This document shows positions 46,152 to 56,506 of a stretch of 64,000 bases of DNA, piece by piece. Both the position numbers and the translations under genes were made by a program. Each line of letters starts with the position of its first letter. The first letter of the stretch is position 1. This DNA comes from Pseudoneurospora amorphoporcata (taxonomy: Eukaryota > Ascomycota > Sordariomycetes > Sordariales > Sordariaceae), in NCBI GenBank assembly GCA_033297205.1, contig MU859091.1:62001-126000 (forward strand). Direction: 5' to 3'. The notes under the pieces were generated by a model. The model was not told where the DNA came from and did no database searches. It saw only the letters and a program-made list of their open reading frames with translations.

Positions 46152-47602
46152 ATGGCGGCCACCGTCGCCTCGTCACACTCATTTGGCGGCGGGCTACACC
46201 CACTCCAGGCAAAGGGATTACTTGCAGCCGCCCAGCAGCGCCAACAGCAGCAGCAGGCGCAATCGCAACCCCAACTTCATCCCTGCATGCTTTCGCAGCA
46301 CAACTCTTACCAGAACGACCAACGCCGAAATGACGCATCACAAATACGACAGAATAATAATACTGGCGGTGGATTCGAGATGGCCACGCGCAAGCCCCAG
46401 CTAAGCGACTTTCATCGCGTAAGGACATTGGGAACTGGTACGGTTGAGAGACCTCCATCCAATGGGCCATAACGAACTCGATTGCTAATCACTTATAAAC
46501 GGTCGATAGGCACCTTTGCCCGTGTGGTACTCGTCCGACCAGCCAATGGCACCGATATTGACCGTCAAAAGGTTTACGCATTGAAGATTCTAAGAAAGAC
46601 TGAAGGTTGGTTTCGCTTGGGTCGCAAAATAGAATGCCGGGAGTCGGGTCACTAACACAAGGCTACAGTGATCAGACTAAAACAGATCGACCATGTGCGC
46701 CACGAGCGACAGATCCTCAAGGATGTAACGGGCCACCCGTTCATCACCAGCCTCCAAGCCTCCTTTGCCGACCGCGACTTCCTCTATCTATTGCTCGACT
46801 ACGTTCCCGGCGGAGAGCTGTTCACATACCTGCGCAAATACCGACGGTTCGACGAGGAGATGGCGCGCTTCTACGCGGCCGAGATCGTGCTCGTGCTTGA
46901 GTACCTCCACGAAAAGCAGGGCGGAATAGCGTACCGGGATATGAAGCCCGAGAACCTGCTGCTGGATGCGGACGGGCACATCAAGCTGGTCGACTTTGGT
47001 TTTGCCAAGCGGTTGGGGTACAAGGACGATGAGCACCCGGTCGAGACCTACACTCTTTGTGGCACCCCAGAGTACCTAGCGCCCGAGGTTATTCAGAACA
47101 AGGGCCACACGACAGCGGTGGACTGGTGGGCGTTGGGGATCCTGATATACGAGTTCCTGACGGGCTACCCCCCGTTTTACCACAACAATCCCCTAGAGAT
47201 TTACAGACAGTAAGTCTCACCCCATTCTAAACCACCGAGATGAGCAAGTTCACAGTCACTAACATCCAACCCAGAATCGTAGAAAAGCCAGTCCTGTTCC
47301 CCGCCAGACCCGAAATAAGCGAAGAAGCCAAGGACATCGTCCGGTCCTTCTGCACAGTCGACCGGTCCATGCGACTCGGGAACATGAGCGGCGGCGCGGC
47401 AAGAGTGAAGGCGCACCCGTGGTTCAAGGGCGTTGACTGGGAGGCCGTGGAGCAAAAACGGCACAAGGGTCCCATCATCCCCTACCTAAGTTACCCCGGC
47501 GACGCTTCGTGCTTCGACGTGTACCCCGAGCAGGACGTCAACAACGAGGCGTACACGGAGGAGATGTTTGAGAAGTACGAAAAGTATTTTGAGGACTTTT
47601 AG
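46152..47602 (+). CDS. pkac-2: cAMP-dependent protein kinase catalytic subunit
   Basis: Four exons, 46152-46437, 46510-46605, 46669-47209 and 47275-47602, give 416 residues. The introns are 72, 63 and 65 nt with clear CTAAC branch sites. The AGC kinase landmarks are intact: GTGTFARV glycine loop near 94-101, ATP lysine K121 in YALKIL, YRDMKPEN with catalytic D218, DFGFAK with D236, and TLCGTPEYLAPE with T256 as the expected PDK1 site. The C-terminal FEDF resembles the PKA hydrophobic motif. The N-terminal 80 residues are Gln/Asn-rich. Neurospora has two catalytic subunits; neighbourhood with ck-1a leads me to PKAC-2, from memory. The start chosen (CCAACATGGCGG) is the first ATG in good context. 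The activation segment has a few extra residues (YKDDEHPVE) compared with typical PKA. Confidence 0.88.
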
Positions 47603-48910
47603 TGAAAGTGCCTCAATGGCGAAGGGGTTGCTCGTTAGAGCGTTTGGTCGTCTCCAGAACAAGCGCCAAACCTTTGGGTCTCAAGCGGTTTCTGGGAAGG
47701 AGATTTCGGAGGGCCACTGACTCAAAGGGTAGAGGAATATCGGGCATGATCGTTGGGATGGGAAATAAGGTGTGATGGTTGAAATCAGACTGAAATGGAA
47801 AGAGATGGGAACGGAGTTTTACAGGAATGGTACTGGGACGGCGTCGCGGGTTATTGTCACTATGATGCTTTTCAAGATCTTATATCCCCCCTACCTAGCG
47901 CACCTCACAGAGAGTTAGAGCTCTAGGTAGACGTTGACGTTGCGAGAGGGAAGAGTCACGAACGTTACACTTATTTAGTATAGGAAGGACGGAATACGTT
48001 TGAATGAATCCAAGGTTCAACCAGAGAAATGGCCATCATGTTTTAGTTCCGCCGCCCGTTAGTTATAGGATACATCGGCTATGATGAAGGCGGATTACCT
48101 AGGTAGGAGGACGGATGGAAAGTTGAGGGAATCTCCAGCAATGCGCTAACGCCAGGAACCTCCCGTTTAGGTAGGGGGTGCCCTGTGCTGCGTCGGTACC
48201 TAGAAGGCTACTTAGGAAGCTGCCACCGCTGCTACTGCTGCAAAGCGGTTGGCCCGCACGGGTCAGCTGGGCTGCATCATTGAAACACAGGGCAGGGCAG
48301 ACAGGTCCCCACCCTGGGGTCAGGAAATACCTACACCAAGCAATGGACGGGAACCTCCATCGCTTTGAATCTCCATGCCTTCCATCCCACTCAACTGTCC
48401 GAGCCGCAAACATCATCTGCACACAGACCACTACAAGCGCCGGCCGTTACCCATTCGACAACACCTTCACCCGACTGGGATATCTCGATATAATACACAT
48501 CGGCGAACATCACACAAAAGACTGCCGGCGACTACGATATAGTGCTCGGCTAAAGACCATCAAGAACGGAGCAGCTGGAAGGTCAACCAACAACCACCAC
48601 CGCCACCACTCTACATTACCCATTCGAGTTCCCATTGCTTCCACCACATATACCGAAACATCCTACCATCTTTCGCTTCCAATCGACATCAACCCCATAC
48701 CGAGGCTCCCCAGCCATACACTGCACGAACAACAAGTGGCTGCCGGGCGATGCCGCCAAGCTGAGCTTCCGATCGACCGTCATCAGCCCGCCAATCGTTC
48801 CGCTGCCCGCCGCTCGATACCATCATCCACAGCCGCATACCTACAAACACACACAGCTGCCTCGGGGCCTCTTGATGGCAGGGCCGTGAGCTCGCACAAC
48901 CACAGCAGCC
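47603..48910. other. Intergenic region
   Basis: About 1.3 kb between the PKA stop and the start of the TBC gene, both on the plus strand. The frame at 48178-49041 overlaps the true start in another phase and is a by-product. Promoter and leader of the GAP gene are expected here. Confidence 0.45.
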
Positions 48911-51900
48911 ATGTTGAACCTATCGAGCTTTGTGCAAAAGGCACAACAGTTGCTCGATCCGACCCAGGGCCTGAACCTGACCGATTCCGACAAGAACCCG
49001 TCCAAGGCCTCCCTCTTCCAGAGCCAATTTCGGCTGCCTGACTCCCAACACCCGCTCTACGAGATCACAGCCGAGCTCACCATCCCTCCTTCGAACGTGA
49101 CACAGGGCGGCAAGGACCAAGATAGGGGCTTCCACTACGCTGGGAAATTGCACCTTTCAGAACAGTACCTCTGCTTCTCGACCACGCCTTCGAGCTTCCT
49201 GCAGTCAGCTAGCACCTCGACCTCTTCGGCGTTTACCGGCCAAACTCATGGCGGAGGACCCAGCGGTAATGGGTTTACTTTCCCGCTAAGCTCTATCCGC
49301 AGGGTAGAGCGCCTTCACAGCCAGAACTTCCAGGTAGGATACCATTGATCCCTTTGAGGGGATGGCAAACAAGGGTGCGGGGACCAGTGCTGACATGGGG
49401 GCGATAACAGTTTGCTCTCGCGATAACAACATGGAACGGAATCAGCCAGGATGCCCCAAAGGAGACCAAGGATAAGAAGGAGGTGAGGGAACAACGGATA
49501 ACTATCCAGCTTGCTGGAACACGGGTAGCATGCGAGCGCTTCTGTGACGGCCTCAAGAAGGGCCTCCGTGCGGCCGTGGGGCACGTTGGAAAGCTCAAGA
49601 AGGTCATCGGAGAGTGCTACTCGGAATACCTGCTCCGACCTGAGGAACAGAAGAGCGCTAACCCGCCCGACGCGGGGCTCGGCATGATCTTCCGATACCC
49701 TGGAGACCCCAAGAAGCTGCGAGATCGGGCAAAGATGCGACTCTGGGCCGAATACCTTCGAGACAACGGCCGGAACGTGACGTTGATCCGTCAACCTACC
49801 TTCCACAAGCTCATCAGAGTCGGCCTGCCAAACAGGCTAAGGGGCGAAATCTGGGAGCTGACATCAGGCTCCATCTATCTGCGATTAGAGAACCCGACGT
49901 TGTATGCCGATACGCTCGCCAAACACGTCGGGAAAGAATCGCTGGCCATCGACGAAATCGAAAAGGATCTCAACCGGAGTCTTCCGGAGTATCCGGGGTT
50001 CCAGAGCGAGGAAGGTATCGGCCGGTTGCGCCGGGTTCTTACCGCTTACAGTTGGGTCAACGCCGATGTTGGTTACTGCCAGGCCATGAACATCGTCGTT
50101 GCCGCGCTGCTTATTTACATGTCTGAAGCCCAGGCATTCTTCCTCCTGTCGACGCTATGTGACCGACTGGTTCCCGGATACTACTCTACCACCATGTACG
50201 GCACTCTCCTGGATCAGAAGGTGTTCGAATCCCTGGTGGAGAGGACCATGCCCATCCTGTGGGAACACTTGGTGAAATGTGATGTGCAGCTTTCGGTCGT
50301 TTCTCTTCCGTGGTTCTTGTCACTATACATCAATTCGATGCCCTTAGTCTTCGCCTTCAGAGTCTTGGATGTCTTCTTCGTCGAAGGCCCCAAGGTTTTG
50401 TTCCAGGTTGGCTTGGCCATCCTAAGAATCAACGGCGAGGAGCTACTGGATGCCGCGGACGACGGTGCCTTCATCTCGGTTTTAAAGAATTATTTTGCTC
50501 GGTTGGATGAGTCGGCACACCCCAAGTCGGAAAATCCCAAGTTGAGAGCTGTTACCAGGTTCCAGGAGTTGATGGTGGTAGCATTCAAGGAGTTTTCTGG
50601 TATCACACACAGCACGATCACGGAGCTCCGCCTCAAGAACAAGGACGCCGTGTTGAACAACATTGAGAGCTTTGCCAAGCGGACGGCCATCCGGAACCTG
50701 GGGCCGGAGAGCAAGCTTCTTAGCACCCAAGAGCTCGGTGCGGTATACGATAGGTTCTACGGTGTGTTGTACGAGAGGCAGCAACGGGATCTTCTTATCA
50801 AGCAGGAAGAGGTAAGGAGAGCCAGGAACAACCGGATATCGAGAATCGGCCAAGCGGTAGATGAGGGGAATGTCGAAAAGGGGCGAGTTGGGTTGGGTCC
50901 AAGCACGAGCTTGATGGATTACGATGCCTTCAGAGAGTTCCTCGCGGGTATTGCCAAGTGGGCTGTTTCGGATTCTCCCACTCAGTCTCGCCGTGACACC
51001 GGTTCTAGCAACGGAGGAGGTTTCTACAACAGCTTCCGGAAGAACGAGTCATCTATGTCTCCATGGGGCAACGGTCCTGAACCAGCAGACCATGAGTTCC
51101 TCCGGAGGCTGTTCAGCAAGTGGGACTTTGATTCCAGTTCCGCGCTCACCCTCCAAAACGTTGTTACTGGCCTGGCTCGTATCAAAGGAAAGCGGGATAT
51201 CATGGGAACGATTAACTACTTCTTTGAACTGCATGACGATGATGGGGACGGCAAGGTTGATCGGGAAGGCATATTGCGCATGTCCGAGGCTTTGCTCTTC
51301 CTGTCACGTCGGGGACTGGAGGGTGCGCTGGATCGCGCAACAGCACCCAACGGGATGATGACGGAGGGCATGGTGACCCCTGGAAATGATGTGCCCGATC
51401 AGTCTATTAACGAGAGATTCCTCGGAAGCGTCAGTGCATTCATCAGGAGATGCTTCGAGTACGCAGACCCGGATCATCCCACTAACCAAAATAGTCAGCA
51501 ACCGGCACAACAGCAGACGGCGTCCCCTCAGGAAGACAACCTGATTGCCATCGATGATGACGATGCCGCTGCTGGCCTGGCAGACCCGGATGCCTTTGCC
51601 ATCGGCGATGATGACGACGACTTTGACGAAGAGAACGACGACGATCTCCTAGCCATGGAGTCCCCAACCGCCAGCCCCCGTCTAGCGAAGCGCCCCGACA
51701 CCGCCACATCGAGTCTGCAACCGCCCTCGTCGCTGCACCTCGACACATCCACGGGCCCCTCCTCCATGTCCAACAACGACGAAGACCACCGCCGCCGCGT
51801 CTCGCGCCAGCAATCAGAAAAGGCCAACATCGCCCTCGACCCCAATAACCCCTTGCACATCACCCTGCCCACCTTCCGCATGGTCGTCCTAGCCGACGAG

Positions 51901-52569
51901 CTCCTCGAGCAATTCTTCGAGTCCTCCTTCCCCTGCTCGTTCCACCTCATTGAGGGCATTAACATGTGCAGCAGCGGCGGTAACTCTTCCGGCAACAACG
52001 CCGGTTCGTCATCATCCTACGGCGGCGTCGGCGGTGCTCTAGGAAACACCTTTTCCAACATCGGCTTCTTCGGCGGAGGCGCCGGCGCCGGCGGAAACAA
52101 CCAGCAAGGTGGTGGTGGTGGCGTAGCTGGCGCGGGACGCGGTCTAAGAGGCGTGTTGGACAATATTGTCACGGACGGAATGCGTGTCGCGGCAGAAGTG
52201 AGGAGACGCATGGAGGAGGCGCAGAGGGAGTTGGAGAAGAACGCGATGCAGGCTGGACAGCAGAGAGCAGGGGCGAACCGTGATGATGAAGATGATGATG
52301 AGGATGATGGTGGGCCTGTTGAGGGCTTGTCGCTTGGTGGGAACGGTGGTGGTGGTGGCTCAGCTGCCGGAAGCGTGTCGGAGAGAAGAGGGGGAGTGAG
52401 GAGTTCGGATAGGGATTTGTTGACGGGGGCGGATGCGGAGGCTAGTGACCCTACTGCTGAGGCTCAACTTCAACATGGTGCAGGTGAAGCGAGTGGAATC
52501 GCCGGTGGTAATGGTGGGGCTGGAAGTGTGACGACGGCTAAGGTTGTGGGCGTCGAATTTGACGGTTAG
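48911..52569 (+). CDS. GRAM-TBC Rab GTPase-activating protein (Mdr1/Gyp2, TBC1D9-like)
   Basis: Two exons, 48911-49333 and 49411-52569, give 1193 residues; the join ...SQNFQ/FALAITTW keeps phase zero inside the GRAM domain. Domains in order: GRAM (about 30-200, with YAGKLHLSEQYLCFST), TBC (about 270-490), EF-hand-like region (about 700-770), then acidic and Gly-rich low-complexity parts. The TBC catalytic dual fingers are present: IDEIEKDLNR with the Arg finger near 330 and DVGYCQAMN with the Gln finger near 366, so it should be an active GAP that speeds GTP hydrolysis by Rab proteins. The EF-hand loop DDDGDGKVDREG near 750 has a Gly where Glu is normal at position 12, so calcium binding is doubtful. 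Yeast Mdr1/Gyp2 acts on Ypt6; the substrate here is inferred. Confidence 0.87.
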
Positions 52570-53160
52570 GAATCGTTGGGCAGGAACGTTGCTTAACATG
52601 ATGGTACCGGGAGGATAGGAGGATAACATACATCAATATCTATCTACTCCCCTTTCTTGTTTTTCTTTTACACTGTCGAGGCATTTTAGAGGTATACTTT
52701 ACTACTGCGGATTGTGCGTGGGGGTTTGATAGGTCATATGAAGGGCGTAACCGTCGTTTGTCTTGTTTTTCTTTTGCTTAGTCTACTAGGTTCCGCAGAT
52801 TTAGGGAGTTTGGTTCATTGCGATTTTTTTTGGTTGTTGTAACTGGTCAAGGGGGTTTTTGTCCTCAAGGTTCTTTTTACTATAGGCATTTGCTTGACCA
52901 AACGAATTCAAATAACCATCCATATGTGTGGTAGAGTGTCCACGTGAATTCCCACAGAAAATAGATGTATAGTTCACAATCGCTCAATCACCGCCACGCA
53001 GCATGAGGACGGGGGAAGAGGATGTGTGAACCAAAAAAAAGAAAAAAAAATGGTATATTCATTTCACGCCATTTAAGCACACCCAAGATCGCTTCTATAT
53101 AATGCACTTCCTCTCATCCTTTTCTTCCTGTTTCTCCTCCCATCCAAAAAAGCACGCCAT
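52570..53160. other. Intergenic, convergent 3' ends
   Basis: 590 bp between the stop codons of the GRAM-TBC gene (+) and the PrpD-family gene (-). It should hold both 3' untranslated regions. I see no further feature. Confidence 0.5.
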
Positions 53161-55008
53161 TTACTGGACAAACTCGCTCTTCTCGTTGACATAAAGGTCA
53201 ACATACTCATCAACCGACATGGCCTCAAGCTCCTTGGGGTTCTGGCCAAGAGCAACGAGCTTCTCAACCTTGTCGGCGCTGAAGTGGGGCTCCAAGTGAC
53301 GCTTGTACTTGGCGAGGATATGGGGCTTGGCCTCCTCGCGACGGAGACGGTGGCCGAGGGGAGCCTCGACGACGACCTCATCGAGGAAGGTGCCGTCGTT
53401 GAGCTCGACGGTGAGACCGTTGGAGATGGTGCGGAGGGCGGGGTCGTGGTAGTCGGCGGTGAATTGGGGGTCCTCAACGCACTTGATCTTCTTGCGGAGG
53501 GACTCGACGAGCTCGGAGGTGGCGGCCTCGCTACCATCGGTGTAGTCGCCGGCGGTAAGACGGCCGAAGACGAGCATCACGGAGCACATGTACTGGATGC
53601 AGTGGTCGCGGTCGGCAAAGTTGTCCATGGGCTTGAACTGCTTGTCGATGATGCGGATGCAGGCCTCGTGGGTGCGGATGGTGACCTCCTTGATGTCGGC
53701 GGCGGACTTGCCCATGGCCTTGAGCTGGGCGTGGATCTTCTCAGAGGCCTCGACGGCGGTCTGGGAATGGAACTCGGCGGGGTAGGAGACCTTGAAGAGA
53801 ACGTTCTCCATGACGTAGCTGCCGTAGGGGCGCTGGAACTCGAACTTCTTGCCCTTGAACAGGACGTCGTAGAAGCCCCAGACGGGAGCGGAGAGGACGG
53901 TGGGGACACCAGGCTCGCCCTTGAGGACCTTGAGGGCCAGGTTGACGGCGCGCTGGCAGGCGTCACCGGCAGCCCACGACTTGCGGGACATGGTGTTGGG
54001 GGAGTGGCGGTAGGTGCGGAGGGACTGGCCGTCAACCCAGGCCTGGGTGATGGTGTCGGCGGTCTGCTTCTCGTTGAGGCCGAGCATCTTGGAGACGACG
54101 GCGGTGGAGGCAACCTTGACGAGGACGACGTGGTCGAGACCGACCTTGTTGTACGAGTTGAGGAGAGCGAGGCAGCCCTGGATCTCGTGGGCCTTGATCA
54201 TGCCCTCGAGAACATCGCGGACGGTGAACTGCTTTCCGTTGGCGAGGTTGCCGCCGGCCTTGTTGGTGCGGGTGATCCAGTCGGCGACGGCGAGGATGGC
54301 GCCAAGGTTGTCAGAGGGGTGGCCCCACTCGGCAGCGAGCCAGCAGTCGTTGTAGTCGAGCCAGCGGATCATGGCACCAATGTTGAAGGCAGCATTGATG
54401 GGGTCGAGCTGGTAGGGGGTACCGGGGACCTTGGGGCCGTTGGGCACCACGGTGCCGGGGACGGTAGGACCGAGGAGCTTGGTGCACTCCTTGAAGCGGA
54501 GGCCCTCAAGACCGCAGCCGAGGGTGTCAAGGAAGACCCATCTGGCAGTGTCGAACTGTAGGCATTGGTGGTTAGCATGTTGGTGTTGTGCATATCGGGG
54601 TAGATTTCGTCCGATGTGCAACCATGGCTCGGCTCCCCGAGTCAATTGTTCCATGAGGGCTTTTTTTTGACCGGAACGGACGGAAGAGAGACAACAACTT
54701 ACAGCAAGCTCAGAGTCGATGTTCTTATTGAGGACATAGTCGGCAATGTCGGTGATCTCGGGGTCATAGCCCTTGTGGTGGGCGGGCGAGGGGGTGACGC
54801 CGGGGGCGGCAGACTGGAGGGAAGCCATGGTAGAGAAGCTGCCGGTGCGGGTGTTTGGGAGAGCACAAGTGGAAGCGGAGGAAGAGTTCTGGAGAAGTCT
54901 GAAGGCAGACTGGAGACGGGCGGATCTGGTGCAGCTGAGGTTGCTAACACGCTGGGTTAGGCGCACTTGCTTGGACGCCTGGCGGAGACCGCGGTTGACA
55001 GCAGACAT
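53161..55008 (-). CDS. MmgE/PrpD family enzyme, probable mitochondrial 2-methylcitrate dehydratase
   Basis: Two exons, 55008-54703 and 54555-53161, with a 147-nt intron, give 566 residues. The first 60 residues are rich in Arg/Ser/Ala/Leu and lack acids (MSAVNRGLRQASKQVRLTQR), a mitochondrial presequence. The mature part begins near APGVTPSPAHHKGYDPEITDIADYV. PrpD signatures follow: FDTARWVFLDTLGCGLEGL, RWLDYNDCWLAAEWGHPSDNLGAILAVADW, LDHVVLVKVASTAVVSKMLGL and SRKSWAAGDACQRAVNLALKV. The enzyme should convert 2-methylcitrate to 2-methyl-cis-aconitate in the methylcitrate cycle, which detoxifies propionyl-CoA; yeast Pdh1 is the closest known model. Cis-aconitate decarboxylases share this fold, so the substrate is inferred. 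An open frame reaches further upstream, but only through GTG; the ATG at 55008 is chosen. Codon bias suggests good expression. Confidence 0.87.
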   Translation of the reverse strand: MSAVNRGLRQASKQVRLTQRVSNLSCTRSARLQSAFRLLQNSSSASTCALPNTRTGSFSTMASLQSAAPGVTPSPAHHKGYDPEITDIADYVLNKNIDSELAVSCCLSSVRSGQKKALMEQLTRGAEPWLHIGRNLPRYAQHQHANHQCLQFDTARWVFLDTLGCGLEGLRFKECTKLLGPTVPGTVVPNGPKVPGTPYQLDPINAAFNIGAMIRWLDYNDCWLAAEWGHPSDNLGAILAVADWITRTNKAGGNLANGKQFTVRDVLEGMIKAHEIQGCLALLNSYNKVGLDHVVLVKVASTAVVSKMLGLNEKQTADTITQAWVDGQSLRTYRHSPNTMSRKSWAAGDACQRAVNLALKVLKGEPGVPTVLSAPVWGFYDVLFKGKKFEFQRPYGSYVMENVLFKVSYPAEFHSQTAVEASEKIHAQLKAMGKSAADIKEVTIRTHEACIRIIDKQFKPMDNFADRDHCIQYMCSVMLVFGRLTAGDYTDGSEAATSELVESLRKKIKCVEDPQFTADYHDPALRTISNGLTVELNDGTFLDEVVVEAPLGHRLRREEAKPHILAKYKRHLEPHFSADKVEKLVALGQNPKELEAMSVDEYVDLYVNEKSEFVQ

Positions 55009-56506
55009 TCTGGTGTTTCTGTAAGGAGAGGTAAGGAAGAAGAAAGGGAGTGAGGTGGCCCGGACAACACACGACACACTCGCAGAGCCAAGAGACTTTT
55101 TAAGGTATGCTTCTTTTCACTCTTCGCTCGGCTTAACGCAACACACACAGCGTGTACTGTACCTTCTCGGCCTGGGGTTAGGACACTTGGCGCGGGGTTG
55201 ACTAGCACTCCTACTCGGTTCGACCGTTCGCTCAGACGGAAGAGCTTGAATTGGTCGGCCAGCGTGTTGTACCGCGGTCTGCCGAACCTGTTCTCCCCAC
55301 ATTCGGTCGGGCGCTGGCTGGTGACTGGCTGATGAGAAGCCGGTGTTACATCTGGGGAAAGAGGAAAGAAGATGCCACTAAGCCCAGAGGGGCATCTCAA
55401 TACGACAGCGACGATTCCCCTTTCACCGTCCGCCCATTGAGAAAAGATCGGCTAGGGTTATGAACGTAAGACGGCGTTGGACGGCTGAAAGGGCGACGGG
55501 ATCGAGCCTCATCACGAGCCTTGATATGTTGTGTGGGTATCCATCGAGGTTCTCGGTGTTTTTGTTTGCTTTCACGCTTCTCTTTTTTTTAAAACATGCT
55601 TTTGCTTTTCCCCTCACCTCCATCACCCCCCCAAAAAGTCTAATTACATATGTATGTATGTAGGAACCAACAAGTCCTCCACCCTTCATCTTTTCCCCAT
55701 ATGACGTTTGTGCAGCCAAATAGCACCCCATCTCCCCCCCAGGTTGTTCCCCTCTCTGCCCACAGTTGCCCACGCCGCCGACGGAGTCTGGGGAGCTTCT
55801 GGGGCTGTCCCCGCGCATATCTGGCATGTTCGCCCGCGGCCGCAGGCTGTCAAACCTGTCAATACGAGTCATGTTCCTTGCTTTCCGTTGCTTGTATGCC
55901 CTGTGGACGCTGTGTCCCCAGGATCTTGAGGGGAATTGCCTGCAATCAGTACGTTGAAGAGGGGGAAATTCCACCCATTCCACCCGAGTCCACCCAGATT
56001 CCCCAAGCTTTACCCCAAGAGGTGGCCCATCTCCGCAAGTGATGCACCGGCAATCCATACTTGTCTCCATTCCCATCTCCGCCCCCGTGAGCTCCAACGT
56101 CTCCAGCAACTCCAGCGACTCCAGTGTGGTCCCCGTGGCGGGCCTGGGCGCGGGCGGAGCCTACGGGGTCCCGAAGACGGAGCCGGCTGTTAGTCTCGGC
56201 GCTTTTTGTGTGTGATATCAATCATACACTTGTACGTATCAAGATGTAATGGTAGGATGGTGAGACATGGCCGGATGGCTAGGCTCGGCAAGGAGGTGCG
56301 TGATAGCAAAAATTACGTAGCCCTCGGGACTGGAGAGTTTGCCATTCGCTTCATGGGAAGTTGGGATGCCCCTGGTCCGGGCGATCATCGGTGCGACGGG
56401 CAAGATCATCATGTTTCATGAGAATCACACATGACAGCTTGGGAAAACCAACAACAAAGGAAATATGGTGATATTATCTAAGCTATATCCCTGAGGAGGC
56501 CACAGC
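55009..56506. other. Promoter of the PrpD gene and downstream intergenic DNA
   Basis: About 1.5 kb upstream of the PrpD-family start codon, reaching the 3' end of the broken glucosyltransferase. A 228-residue minus-strand frame at 55423-56109 has no ATG at its beginning and no known domain, so I do not call it a gene. Confidence 0.4.

Noticed and set aside
48178..49041. 287-residue plus-strand frame overlapping the start of the GRAM-TBC gene
   Set aside because: It lies in another phase and overlaps the GRAM-encoding exon, whose frame is the conserved one.
53284..54561. 425-residue open frame antisense to the PrpD-family gene
   Set aside because: Low-complexity Gly/Leu/Val/Asp-rich sequence caused by codon bias of the real gene on the other strand.
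55423..56109. 228-residue minus-strand frame between the PrpD gene and the glucosyltransferase relic
   Set aside because: No ATG at its beginning, no recognisable domain, and no supporting splice structure.
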